Source of the DNA: Corticibacter populi
GTDB taxonomy: Bacteria > Pseudomonadota > Gammaproteobacteria > Burkholderiales > Burkholderiaceae_C
Assembly: GCF_004217315.1 (NCBI RefSeq)
Contig: NZ_SGWR01000001.1
Coordinates: 1,178,001 to 1,242,000 of the forward strand
Length of the DNA: 64,000 nucleotides
Direction of reading: 5' to 3'
Shown here: in pieces, positions 9,599 through 18,039 of the stretch
Layout: every line of letters begins with the position of its first letter
Numbering within the stretch: position 1 is the stretch's first letter
Notes under the pieces: model-generated
Told to the model about the DNA's origin: nothing
The model's database searches: none
The model's input: only the letters and a program-made list of their open reading frames with translations
Made by a program: the position numbers and the translations under genes

Positions 9599-10992
9599 GC
9601 AGCCACCACCTCGGCAGCAGGCTGCAGCAGCCGTGCCACCAGCGCGCCTTCGACCGGACCTCCGAGAGGAATCCACACGCGCAGCGGATTGCCCGCCGCC
9701 ACCGCGATGCTGGCGCCCTCGGCGTTCTGCATGGTCTCGAGTTGCACGATGCGGTTACCGCTCGGGTGGATGATCTCCAGCGTGTCACCGACGGCAAAGC
9801 GGTTCTTGGTCTCGACCTCGACCCAGCCATCGGCGCGCACGCCGCGCACCTCGCCGACGAACTGGCTGCGCTGGGCCACCGAATGACCCGTCTCGTAGTT
9901 CTGGTAGCTGTTGGCCGGCCGACGCTCGAGCAGGCCGCTGGTGTAGCCCCGGTTGGCCAACCCTTCGAGTTCGGTGATGAGCTCCGGGTTGAAGGGGCGG
10001 CCCGCCGCCGCGTCATCGATGGCGCGGCGGTACACCTGCGCGGTACGTGCCACGTAGTAGAGGCTTTTGGTGCGGCCCTCGATCTTGAGCGAATCGACGC
10101 CGATCTTCACCAGCTTCTCGACCAGTTCGACGGCGCGCAGGTCCTTGCTGTTCATGATGTAGGTGCCGTGCTCATCCTCCATGATGGGCATCAGCTCGCC
10201 GGGGCGGCCAATCTCCTCGATCAGATAGACCTGGTCGGCCTTGGGGTGGCGCTGGCCATCACCACAGGCGGAGAAGGCCTGGTCGGCCTCCTCCTGCATC
10301 TGCTGGAAATTGAAATCCTGGCCGATCCGCTCCACCGCCAGCGCTTCGCCGGTGTTCGAGTCGACCGCCGCGGGATGCGCCTTGTAATCCCAGCGGCAGG
10401 CATTGGTGCAGGTGCCCTGGTTCGGGTCGCGGTGGTTGAAGTAGCCCGAGAGCAGGCAACGGCCCGAATAGGCGATGCACAAGGCGCCGTGCACGAAGAC
10501 TTCCAGCTCCATGTCCGGGCAGTCCTGGCGGATCTGCTCGACCTCCTTGAGACTCAGCTCGCGCGAGAGGATGATGCGCGAGACGCCCACCTTCTGCCAG
10601 AACTTCACCGAGGTCGAATTGGTGGTGTTGGCCTGCACCGAGAGGTGAATCGGGATCTCGGGCCACTTCTCGTGCACCAGCATGATCAGGCCCGGATCGG
10701 CCATGATGAGCGCATCGGGCCTGAGTGCAATGACCGGCTCGATATCGCGCAGATAGGTGCGCACCTTGTCGTTGTGCGCCAGCAGGTTGCTGGTGACAAA
10801 GAACTTCCGGCCACGCGCATGAGCCTCCTCGATGCCCTGCTGGAGCTGCTCGAGCCGGAAGTCGTTGTTGCGCGCACGCAGGCTGTAGCGCGGCTGGCCC
10901 GCATAGACGGCATCGGCGCCAAAGTCGTAGGCGGCACGCATCTTGTCCAGGGAACCTGCGGGCAGGAGAAGTTCGGGGCTGAAGGCGGTCAT
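9595..10992 (-). CDS. trhP: Prephenate-dependent tRNA uridine(34) hydroxylase TrhP (YegQ, U32 peptidase family)
   Basis: TrhP proteins make 5-hydroxyuridine at the tRNA wobble position, the first step to cmo5U, and need prephenate in vivo. The 465 residues begin E-L-L-L-P-A-G-S-L-D-K-M-R-A-A-Y-D-F-G-A-D-A-V-Y, the U32 family signature. They contain a Cys cluster for an iron-sulfur centre near residues 168-193 (H-G-A-L-C-I-A-Y-S-G-R-C-L-L-S, then C-T-N-A-C-R-W). A C-terminal beta-rich domain follows. The ATG at 10992 starts right before the conserved core. Overlap with aroK links a prephenate-dependent enzyme to shikimate-pathway genes. Confidence 0.88.
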   Translation of the reverse strand: MTAFSPELLLPAGSLDKMRAAYDFGADAVYAGQPRYSLRARNNDFRLEQLQQGIEEAHARGRKFFVTSNLLAHNDKVRTYLRDIEPVIALRPDALIMADPGLIMLVHEKWPEIPIHLSVQANTTNSTSVKFWQKVGVSRIILSRELSLKEVEQIRQDCPDMELEVFVHGALCIAYSGRCLLSGYFNHRDPNQGTCTNACRWDYKAHPAAVDSNTGEALAVERIGQDFNFQQMQEEADQAFSACGDGQRHPKADQVYLIEEIGRPGELMPIMEDEHGTYIMNSKDLRAVELVEKLVKIGVDSLKIEGRTKSLYYVARTAQVYRRAIDDAAAGRPFNPELITELEGLANRGYTSGLLERRPANSYQNYETGHSVAQRSQFVGEVRGVRADGWVEVETKNRFAVGDTLEIIHPSGNRIVQLETMQNAEGASIAVAAGNPLRVWIPLGGPVEGALVARLLQPAAEVVAA

Positions 10993-11330
10993 GGTGGGCA
11001 AGTGGTTCAGGGTCCGCGTCCTCGGCGGACACAAGGCCTGCACAGATTGGCAGTAAACCGGCGATTATCCCAGCCCGCACGTTTCCTTGCCACTCCGGAG
11101 GCTGCTGCCAGGATGGTTTGTCCACGATAGAAGCCGAAGAGAAGGATGCGCGGCAATGCCCTGCCGCACCTCCCATGCACATCCTCGCTACCGAGGCCCT
11201 CCTGGGTGCCTCCTGTATGTTTCCTCAGGTTTCCGCATGCCTTCGCAGGCCCGACCCATGCCGTGAAAATTTTTCCCGGTTTTCGATTCCATCCCCAAAA
11301 AATGGCATAGAATCTCGCCTTCACGAAAGC
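10993..11330. other. Intergenic region between trhP and tRNA-Val
   Basis: About 340 bases without a supported gene. The right half carries the likely tRNA-Val promoter: TAGAAT at 11308-11313, 18 bases before the mature tRNA, inside an AT-richer stretch. The left side must hold the trhP promoter on the other strand, but I see no convincing hexamers. Short open frames here have no recognisable content. Confidence 0.5.
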
Positions 11331-11407
11331 AGGCACGTAGCTCAGTTGGTTAGAGCACCACCTTGACATGGTGGGGGTCGTTGGTTCGAATCCAATCGTG
11401 CCTACCA
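11331..11407 (+). tRNA. tRNA-Val (anticodon GAC)
   Basis: A complete 77-base cloverleaf with encoded CCA. The acceptor stem is AGGCACG with CGTGCCT, the D arm contains AGCTCAGTTGGTTAGAGC, the anticodon stem-loop is CCACC-TTGACAT-GGTGG giving GAC, and the T arm contains GGTTCGAATCC. It is a single tRNA gene followed by a terminator. Confidence 0.97.
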
Positions 11408-11441
11408 ATGGACTCCCGTTCATTGGATAAAAAAAGCAGCA

Positions 11442-11469
11442 GGTCGCCATGGGCGGCCTTTTCTTTTTT
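11442..11469 (+). terminator. Intrinsic terminator of tRNA-Val
   Basis: A 7-base-pair stem (GGTCGCC/GGCGGCC, one G-U pair) with a three-base loop is followed by TTTTCTTTTTT. It lies 34 bases after the tRNA. Confidence 0.8.
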
Positions 11470-11583
11470 GTCTCTGTCCGCGCCACCCATCGGGCCCGGC
11501 AAGCGCTGCCTCCCCCCGTTTGCGCCGTCGCGCCCCGCACACCGATTCACCCAACATGCGGCCAAGCGTCTATGATCTGGCGC

Positions 11584-11790
11584 ATGACACTCGAACGGCA
11601 GATTGCACTCATCATCGGACGCGAGACCGGACTGCAGGATGTGGGCCCGGAAACCAGGCTGGACTGGCAGCAGGCCCGCGATGTCAATGACACGGTCTGC
11701 ATCCAGCTCAATCTCAACATCGGCACCATCGAGGCCATGCACTGCCGCACCGTGGGCGACTACATCGAGCTGGTGCGCAGCAAATCCTGA
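11584..11790 (+). CDS. Small hypothetical protein (68 aa)
   Basis: A short frame beginning MTLERQIALII. It is predicted to be helical with alternating acidic and hydrophobic residues and no signal peptide. The size and pattern recall small carrier-type helical proteins, but there is no D-S-L phosphopantetheine site, so I do not call it an acyl carrier protein. An in-frame ATG lies 12 bases upstream at 11572. No strong Shine-Dalgarno is visible. It stands alone between tRNA-Val and a solute-binding protein gene. I do not recognise the family. Confidence 0.45.
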   Translation: MTLERQIALIIGRETGLQDVGPETRLDWQQARDVNDTVCIQLNLNIGTIEAMHCRTVGDYIELVRSKS

Positions 11791-11815
11791 GCCGCTCGCG
11801 TGTTGTCTCCTCCTC

Positions 11816-11847
11816 CAAAGCCTCTGTCCGTGCCCGCAGGGGCTTTG
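11816..11847 (+). terminator. Possible terminator after the 68-aa ORF
   Basis: A 7-base-pair stem CAAAGCC/GGCTTTG encloses an 18-base loop 25 bases after the stop codon. There is no run of T after it, so termination would be weak or Rho-assisted. Confidence 0.35.
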
Positions 11848-11951
11848 TCGCGTTCAGGGGTATGGAGGCTGTGTGCACCGCCGCACCGACTGGCTCGTTC
11901 CAGGAACCATCGTGAAATAATGCCGGCAGACCACAAGGAGATCCACCGCAC

Positions 11952-13448
11952 ATGTTAAATCGCCGTTCCGTACTGGCCTCGGGTGCTGCCATGCTGGCTG
12001 CCTCGGCCGTGCCGCTGCCGAGCCTGGCCCAGCCGAACACCAGGAACACCATCACCCTGGGCATGTCGCTGGAGCCGCCAGGGCTGGATCCGACGGTCAA
12101 TGCCGCTTCCGCGGTGGGCGAGGTCACGCTCTACAACATCTACGAGACGCTCACCAAGATCAATGCCGACGGCAGCGTCACGCCGCTGCTGGCAGAGAGC
12201 TGGGACGTGGCGCCCGACCTCAAGACCTACACCTTCCGGCTGCGCAAGAATGTGCTGTTCCACAACGGCGAGCCCTTCAACGCCGAGGCCGTCAAGTTCA
12301 GCCTGGAGCGCGCGCGCTCCGAGCGCAGCACCAACAAGGACAAGGCGGTTTTCGAGAAACTCTCGACCGAGATCATCGACGAGCACACCATCCGGCTGGT
12401 CAACGCAGAGATCGACCCGGAGCTGCTGTTCGTGCTGGGCCAAGCCACCGCCATCATGGTCGAACCTAAAAGTGCCGGCAAGAACACCAGTGCCCCGGTA
12501 GGCACCGGCCCCTACCGGCTCGAGCGCTGGAGCAAGGGCTCGTCGATCACGCTCAAGCGCTGGGAGGAGTACCCGCGCGGCGCGAACATCCGCCTTGACT
12601 CGGTCACTTTCCGCTTCATTGCAGACCCCGCCGCGCAGGTCGCAGGCCTGCTAGCCGGCGATCTCGATGCCTTCCCGCGCGTCTCGCCGCGCAGCGTCAG
12701 CCAATTCACCAGCAATCCGCGCTACCAGGTCGTCATCAGCGGCTCGCGCGCCAAGACGATCCTGGCCATCAACCACCGCCGCAAGGCGCTGGCCGACGTG
12801 CGGGTGCGCCGCGCGCTGGCCGCCGCCATCGACCGCCGCGTGGTCATCGAGGGAGCCGGCGACGGCTATGGCACGCCGATCGGCAGCCATTACGTGCCTG
12901 GCGTCTTCGGCTACGTGGATACCACGGGCATCAACCCCTACGACCCGGACAAGGCCACCGCGCTGCTGGCCGAGGCCGGCGTGAAGACACCGCTGAAGTT
13001 GCGCATGACGCTGCCGCCACCGCCCTATGCACGCCAGGGGGGAATCGTCATCGCGGCGCTGCTGGCCAAGGTCGGCATCGAAGTGCAGCTGCAGAATGTC
13101 GAATGGGCGCAGTGGCTGAACAACACCATGGGCCAGCACAACTTCGACCTGACGCTGATCTCGCACGTCGAGCCCTTCGACCTGGGCAACTATGCCAACC
13201 CCGACTATTACTGGGGCTACGATTCGCCTGCCTTCCGCGAGCTGTGGGAGCAGATCAAGAATGCTGCGCAACCGGCCGAGCGGGCACGCCTGCTGGGCAA
13301 TGCGCAGCGCCTGCTGGCCGAGGATGCCGCCAACGTGTTCCTCTACCAGCCGCAGTGGGTGACCATCGCCAGCAAGGACCTGCGCGGGCTGTGGCGCGAC
13401 ATGCCGGTCTTCGTCAACGACCTCGCGTCGCTGCGCTGGGTTGGCTGA
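11952..13448 (+). CDS. ABC transporter solute-binding protein, family 5 (peptide/opine type), Tat-type signal
   Basis: A 498-residue periplasmic binding protein. The N-terminus N-R-R-S-V-L-A followed by a hydrophobic stretch and an A-Q-P cleavage region looks like a twin-arginine signal. The mature part has the family 5 pattern: T-L-G-M-S-L-E-P-P-G-L-D-P near residue 35, a Y-E-T-L segment, V-R-R-A-L-A-A-A-I-D-R near residue 290, and D-P-D-K-A-x-x-L-L near 330. Such proteins deliver oligopeptides, opines, nickel or glutathione. No permease or ATPase gene adjoins, so it is an orphan whose ligand cannot be told. AAGGAG lies upstream of the ATG. Confidence 0.87.
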   Translation: MLNRRSVLASGAAMLAASAVPLPSLAQPNTRNTITLGMSLEPPGLDPTVNAASAVGEVTLYNIYETLTKINADGSVTPLLAESWDVAPDLKTYTFRLRKNVLFHNGEPFNAEAVKFSLERARSERSTNKDKAVFEKLSTEIIDEHTIRLVNAEIDPELLFVLGQATAIMVEPKSAGKNTSAPVGTGPYRLERWSKGSSITLKRWEEYPRGANIRLDSVTFRFIADPAAQVAGLLAGDLDAFPRVSPRSVSQFTSNPRYQVVISGSRAKTILAINHRRKALADVRVRRALAAAIDRRVVIEGAGDGYGTPIGSHYVPGVFGYVDTTGINPYDPDKATALLAEAGVKTPLKLRMTLPPPPYARQGGIVIAALLAKVGIEVQLQNVEWAQWLNNTMGQHNFDLTLISHVEPFDLGNYANPDYYWGYDSPAFRELWEQIKNAAQPAERARLLGNAQRLLAEDAANVFLYQPQWVTIASKDLRGLWRDMPVFVNDLASLRWVG

Positions 13449-13596
13449 TACCGCAGACTACACGGCAGCCCGCATTGCCGCGCGGCAGGCCCGGACGTTG
13501 GCATAATCGACGCAATGCACGCAGCCGCCCGCTCCGCTTCCCGTCATCTTCACGCCCAATACATGGGGCGCCCCGGCGCCGCCACTGAATCCGCAG

Positions 13597-13631
13597 CCGC
13601 CTTGCCGTCGTTCGACGGTCAGGCGGTTTTT
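13597..13631 (+). terminator. Intrinsic terminator upstream of the PhoH gene
   Basis: CCGCCT pairs with AGGCGG and CCGTC with GACGG around a GTTC loop, followed by five T. It lies 149 bases after the binding-protein stop and 38 bases before the PhoH ATG. It could end the upstream transcript, or act as an attenuator if the CATAAT at 13502 is a promoter element. Confidence 0.7.
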
Positions 13632-13669
13632 GTTTGCCCTCTCCATTTCGGCACCCTGCCGCAGCTCCA

Positions 13670-15499
13670 ATGCCATTGCCTCCCGCTCCCACCAGCCGCG
13701 GCGCACGCGTGACCGCGCCCGCGGCCACCAAAACAACCGCACGCCCCAACAAACAGAAACTGGCCAAGAGCGCCGCACCGGCCGAGGCGCCGGCGCGCGC
13801 CACTGCAGTCCCACTGGCAGCGCCCCCGACCACACCGGCGAACGCCCCGGCAAACGTCCCGGTGAAAGCGCCGGCGACCTCGCCAGTGGCTGCGCAAACA
13901 CCCGCCCCGGCCTCCGCCCAGACAGCGGCTCTGCTGAGCGCCGCGCCTGCCAGGCCCAGCATCCCGGCCCCCGCCCCTTCTGCCAGCAGCACCCCGGCCG
14001 CCGCAACACAGCCACTGCCGGCAGCGGCGGCGCAGGCCGCCCCTGAGCGGCCCGCCGCCAAGCGCTCGTCGCGCAGCGCCCGGCGCGCGCGCAGCCGCCA
14101 GCGCCAGGCCACACGCCTGTTCGTACTCGACACCAATGTGCTGCTGCACGATCCCACGAGCCTGTTCCGCTTCGAGGAGCACGACATCTTCCTGTCACTG
14201 GTGGTGCTCGAGGAGCTGGATGCCCACAAGAAAGGCACGACCGAAGTCGCGCGCAATGGCCGCCAGGTCAGCCGCAGCCTCGATGCGCTGGTCTCGCTCA
14301 ATCCCCATGCCGATCTTTCGGCCGGCCTGCCTCTCAACGCCACCGGCCAGATCCAGGCTGGCGGCAAGCTGTTCTTCCAGACCACGCTGCTCGAGGACGA
14401 TCTGCCCAAGGCTCTGCCGCAGGGCAAGGCCGACAACCAGATCCTCGGCGTCGTGCATGCGCTCAAGAAGCAGTTCCCGGAGCGCGACGTGGTGCTGGTC
14501 TCCAAGGACATCAACATGCGCGTCAAGGCGCGCGCGCTGGGTCTGGCCGCCGAGGACTACCAGAACGACAAGGCGCTCGAGGATGACGAGTTGCTCTACA
14601 CCGGTGCGCTGGCGCTGCCCGAGAACTTCTGGGTCAAGCAGGGCAAGAAGCTCGAGAGCTGGCAGTCGCAGGGCGACACCTTCTACCGCGTCAGCGGCAA
14701 GACTGTGGAGTCGATGCTGATCAACCAGTTCGCCTACTACGAGGCGCCGGGGGAGGCCGGCCTCTACACCATCGTCGAGGAACTGCAGGGCGACACCGCC
14801 GTGCTGCGCACGCTGCGCGACTACACCAGCGCGAAGAACGCCGTCTGGGGCGTGCTGGCGCGCAACCGCGAGCAGAACTTCGCGCTCAACCTGCTGATGA
14901 ACCCGGACATCGACTTCGTCACGCTGGCGGGCACGGCCGGCACCGGCAAGACGCTGATGGCGCTGGCCGCCGGCCTGACTCAGGTGCTCGACCAACGCCG
15001 CTACAGCGAGATCATCATGACCCGTGCCACCGTCAGCGTCGGCGAGGACATCGGCTTTCTGCCCGGCACCGAAGAGGAGAAGATGGGCCCGTGGATGGGC
15101 GCGCTGGACGACAACCTGGAGTTCCTCAGCAAGGGCAGCGGCAATGGCGGCGGCGAATGGGGGCGCGCGGCCAGCAACGACATCATCCGAAGCCGCATCA
15201 AGATCAAGAGCATGAACTTCATGCGCGGGCGCACCTTCATGAACAAGTACGTCATCATCGACGAGGCGCAGAACCTCACGCCCAAGCAGATCAAGACCCT
15301 GATCACGCGGGCCGGCCCCGGCACGAAGATCATCTGCATGGGCAACCTCGCACAGATCGACACGCCTTATCTGACCGAAGGCTCCTCGGGCCTGACCTAC
15401 GCGGTTGACCGCTTCAAGGGCTGGACGCACAGCGGCCACATCACCCTGGCGCGCGGCGAGCGCTCGCGCCTGGCCGACTTCGCCAGCGAGGCACTGTAA
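13670..15499 (+). CDS. PIN-PhoH2 protein (PIN-domain ribonuclease fused to PhoH-type ATPase)
   Basis: PhoH2 proteins couple a PIN ribonuclease to an ATPase and act as RNA-unwinding and cleaving enzymes. The first about 145 residues are an Ala/Pro/Thr-rich, basic, low-complexity extension. The PIN domain follows (about 146-290) with F-V-L-D-T-N-V-L-L and the acidic E-E-L-D-A-H-K. The PhoH ATPase domain (about 395-605) has Walker A G-T-A-G-T-G-K-T and Walker B V-I-I-D-E-A-Q-N. The ATG at 13670 gives 609 residues; a TTG at 13634 would add 12 but abuts a terminator. The stop codon is the first base triplet of a fold-back repeat. Likely cytoplasmic. Confidence 0.9.
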   Translation: MPLPPAPTSRGARVTAPAATKTTARPNKQKLAKSAAPAEAPARATAVPLAAPPTTPANAPANVPVKAPATSPVAAQTPAPASAQTAALLSAAPARPSIPAPAPSASSTPAAATQPLPAAAAQAAPERPAAKRSSRSARRARSRQRQATRLFVLDTNVLLHDPTSLFRFEEHDIFLSLVVLEELDAHKKGTTEVARNGRQVSRSLDALVSLNPHADLSAGLPLNATGQIQAGGKLFFQTTLLEDDLPKALPQGKADNQILGVVHALKKQFPERDVVLVSKDINMRVKARALGLAAEDYQNDKALEDDELLYTGALALPENFWVKQGKKLESWQSQGDTFYRVSGKTVESMLINQFAYYEAPGEAGLYTIVEELQGDTAVLRTLRDYTSAKNAVWGVLARNREQNFALNLLMNPDIDFVTLAGTAGTGKTLMALAAGLTQVLDQRRYSEIIMTRATVSVGEDIGFLPGTEEEKMGPWMGALDDNLEFLSKGSGNGGGEWGRAASNDIIRSRIKIKSMNFMRGRTFMNKYVIIDEAQNLTPKQIKTLITRAGPGTKIICMGNLAQIDTPYLTEGSSGLTYAVDRFKGWTHSGHITLARGERSRLADFASEAL

Positions 15500-15740
15500 G
15501 AACCTGTTGACGATCTTTCCGTGGGTCACGCAGGAGGTCAAAATGCAGTGGGCAAGGCGGGCAACGCCGCCCGGTGCGTTTTTGACCTCCTGCCCCCTTC
15601 GGGTTGCCCGGGCAGGCGTGCGCTGCGGTGTGACAAATCCTCGCCGGGCCACCGACCCACCGGCCCGACTGCGGTTTGCGCCTTGCATCGCATCGCCTGC
15701 CGGGGCAACGTGGCCCGCGAAAAGATCGCCAACAGGTTCT
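15499..15740. repeat. Fold-back intergenic repeat, copy 1 (AGAACCTGTT ends)
   Basis: A 242-base element with imperfect terminal inverted repeats of about 30 bases: AGAACCTGTTGACGATCTTT at the left and its near-complement, ending AACAGGTTCT, at the right. Inside are a second inverted repeat (GGAGGTCAAAA against TTTTTGACCTCC) and a hairpin CGGGCC/GGCCCG flanked by AATCCTCGC and CTGCGGTTTGCGCCTTGCA. The flanking motifs recur in copy 3. It fills most of the gap between the PhoH gene and the FAD oxidoreductase gene, and its first base is the last base of the PhoH stop codon. No coding capacity. Confidence 0.8.
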
Positions 15741-15784
15741 AGGAAGGACCGGCCCCAAGAGCCCATTTCAACGGAGACATTCTC

Positions 15785-16894
15785 ATGAGCAGTTCCCTCA
15801 CCTGCGTCGTCATCGGTGCCGGCGTCGTTGGCCTGGCCACGGCGCGCGCGCTGGCCCTGGCGGGCCATGAAGTCATTGTGCTGGAGGCCGAGAACGCCAT
15901 CGGCACCCAGACCAGCTCACGCAACAGCGAGGTCATCCACGCCGGCATCTCCTATGCGCCCGGCTCGCTCAAGGCGCGCCTGTGCGTGGCGGGCAAGCAG
16001 ATGCTCTATGCCTATTGCGAGGAGCGCGGTATCGGCCACCAGCGACTGGGCAAGCTGATCGTCGCCACCGCCGACGGGCAGGAGGAAAAGCTGCACGGCA
16101 TCCACCAGCGCGCCGTGGACTGCGGTGTCGATGACCTGCAATGGCTCGATGGTGCCGCCGCCCGGCAGCTGGAGCCGGCGCTGCAGTGCCGCGCCGCGCT
16201 GCTCTCGCCGAGCACCGGCATCGTCGACAGCCATGCACTGATGTTGAGCCTGCAGGGCGACATGGAAAACGCCGGCGGTGTCATCGCCTTTCTCTCGCCG
16301 GTAGAGCAGATCACGCGCCAGAGCCGCTGCATGCTCGTGCGCACCGCGGACGGCACCGAGCTGGAAGCCGACATCGTCGTCAACGCCGCCGGCCACGGCG
16401 CCATTCCGCTGGCGCATCGCACCGAGGGTCTTCAGGCCAAGGACATTCCCCAGGCATACTTCGTCAAAGGCCAGTACTTCACGCTCTCGGGCAAAGCGCC
16501 GTTCCAGCGGCTGATCTACCCGGTGCCGCAGATCGGCGGCTGGGGTGTGCATCTGACGCTGGACCTGGGTGGCCAGGCCAAGTTCGGCCCCGATGTGCAA
16601 TGGACGAACCGCGCCGACGACCTGCAGGTCAACCCGGCCGACGAGGCCCGCTTCGAGCAGGCCATCCACAGTTACTGGCCGGACCTGCCCGCCGGCCGCC
16701 TGCAGCCTGGCTATGCCGGCATGCGTCCCAACATCGGCGGGCCGGGCAACGCCGCGCCCGACTTTGTCATCCAGGATGCCAGCGTGCACGGCATCCCGGG
16801 CCTGGTCAACCTGTTCGGCATCGAATCACCGGGCCTGACCAGCTGCCTGGCCATCGGCGCCCATGTGCAGGCGCTGTGCGGGCCGCACGGCTGA
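15785..16894 (+). CDS. FAD-dependent oxidoreductase, DAO family (L-2-hydroxyglutarate dehydrogenase-like)
   Basis: A 369-residue flavoenzyme with an N-terminal dinucleotide-binding motif ([13 protein letters not shown], residues 10-22), followed by the segment [12 protein letters not shown] near residue 45 that marks the L-2-hydroxyglutarate/glycerol-3-phosphate oxidase branch. The C-terminal [14 protein letters not shown] closes the FAD site. It probably oxidises a 2-hydroxy or amino acid and passes electrons to quinone or oxygen; the substrate is not certain. GGAG precedes the ATG. It is convergent with the carbamoylase gene. Confidence 0.85.
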   Translation: MSSSLTCVVIGAGVVGLATARALALAGHEVIVLEAENAIGTQTSSRNSEVIHAGISYAPGSLKARLCVAGKQMLYAYCEERGIGHQRLGKLIVATADGQEEKLHGIHQRAVDCGVDDLQWLDGAAARQLEPALQCRAALLSPSTGIVDSHALMLSLQGDMENAGGVIAFLSPVEQITRQSRCMLVRTADGTELEADIVVNAAGHGAIPLAHRTEGLQAKDIPQAYFVKGQYFTLSGKAPFQRLIYPVPQIGGWGVHLTLDLGGQAKFGPDVQWTNRADDLQVNPADEARFEQAIHSYWPDLPAGRLQPGYAGMRPNIGGPGNAAPDFVIQDASVHGIPGLVNLFGIESPGLTSCLAIGAHVQALCGPHG

Positions 16895-16927
16895 TCCAGG
16901 CCCCCTCGTCCCACGATGCCAGGGTGC

Positions 16928-16950
16928 AGCCCCCGTCACAGAAGGGGGCT
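16928..16950. terminator. Hairpin between convergent genes
   Basis: A perfect 7-base-pair stem AGCCCCC/GGGGGCT with a nine-base loop lies between the convergent oxidoreductase and carbamoylase genes. It has no T-run on either side, so it may only weakly terminate. Confidence 0.5.
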
Positions 16951-16972
16951 TCGCGTTGCCTGTCCGTGCCAG

Positions 16973-17938
16973 TCAATGCCCGACCGCAGCCTGCCACAGC
17001 GTACCGTCGGCAGCCAGCGTCTCGCCTTTTTTCGCGGTGATCAGGCCGTAGGCGTGCGGACGGCGGTGCAGGTCGAAATCGAAGGTGGTGCGCTTGTAGA
17101 TGGCGCACCAGTCGAGGTCGCAGCGCGCCACCTGCACCTCGTCGTCCTTGGTGATGCAGCGCGAGATGACCTCGCCCGACGGCGCGACGATGCAGCTGCC
17201 ACCAATGCTGTCGACGCCCTCTTCCAGCCCGCCCTTGGCCACGCCCACCACCCACATGCCGTTCTGGTAGGCACCGGCCTGCAGCGAGAGCTGGTTGTGG
17301 AACAGCGACAGATCGTCATGCTGCGGTGCCGGCGCGTTGTGCACCGGCGTGTTGTAGCCGATGAACACCATCTCGCAGCGCTGCAGCGCCAGCACGCGGT
17401 AGGTCTCGGCCCAGCGCCGGTCGTTGCACAGCGCCATGCCCATGACGCCGCCGAAGGCTTCGGTGACGCCAAAGCCCGGGCCGGATTCGAAATAGCGCTT
17501 CTCCAGGTGCTGAAAGCGCCGCCACGGCTCGTGCTCGCTGTGCCCCGGCACGTGCACCTTGCGGTATTTGGCGATGATCTCGGCCTGCTGGTTGACCAGG
17601 ATGGAGGTGTTGTACTGGTGCAGGCCATCGGCTTCTTGGGCCAGCTCGGCATAGCCGAGGTAGAAGCCGATGCCCAGCTCGCGCGCGAGGTCGAACAGCG
17701 GCTGGGTGTCGGCATTCGGCATCGTGGTTTCGTAGAAGGCGTGCAGCTCCTGCGGGTCTTCGATGTACCAGCGCGGGAAAAAGGTGGTCAGCGCCAGTTC
17801 GGGGTAGACGATGAGCTGGGCGCCCAGCGCCTTGGCCTCGCGCATCATGGCGCACAGGCGGGCGACGACGCTGGCGCGGCTGTCGGCGCGCTGGATCGGG
17901 CCGAGCTGGCCCATGGCGACGGTGAGATAACGGCTCAT
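16973..17938 (-). CDS. N-carbamoyl-D-amino acid hydrolase (nitrilase superfamily)
   Basis: It hydrolyses N-carbamoyl-D-amino acids to the D-amino acid, CO2 and ammonia. The 321 residues show the nitrilase triad in family context: Glu47 (Y-P-E-L-A-L), Lys127 (Y-R-K-V-H-V-P-G) and Cys171 (A-L-C-N-D-R-R-W). N-R/D-R-R-W after the Cys and the length around 305-320 are typical of D-carbamoylases rather than beta-ureidopropionases. The ATG at 17938 begins MSRYLTVAMGQ, the standard start. It is the last gene of the unit rpiR, diaminopropionate ammonia-lyase, M20 amidohydrolase, carbamoylase; no hydantoinase gene is present. Confidence 0.92.
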   Translation of the reverse strand: MSRYLTVAMGQLGPIQRADSRASVVARLCAMMREAKALGAQLIVYPELALTTFFPRWYIEDPQELHAFYETTMPNADTQPLFDLARELGIGFYLGYAELAQEADGLHQYNTSILVNQQAEIIAKYRKVHVPGHSEHEPWRRFQHLEKRYFESGPGFGVTEAFGGVMGMALCNDRRWAETYRVLALQRCEMVFIGYNTPVHNAPAPQHDDLSLFHNQLSLQAGAYQNGMWVVGVAKGGLEEGVDSIGGSCIVAPSGEVISRCITKDDEVQVARCDLDWCAIYKRTTFDFDLHRRPHAYGLITAKKGETLAADGTLWQAAVGH

Positions 17939-18039
17939 GACAATGGTCTTTCGGGTCAATGGGGTCGGTGTTTCGCTGCGGCAGGAACGCGGCACCGCAC
18001 AGGGCAGCACCACGCACCCGGCAGCTTCTTCGCGTCTTT

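Noticed and set aside
11584..11790. Acyl carrier protein identity for the 68-aa ORF
   Set aside because: Size and acidic helices fit loosely, but there is no D-S-L attachment serine.
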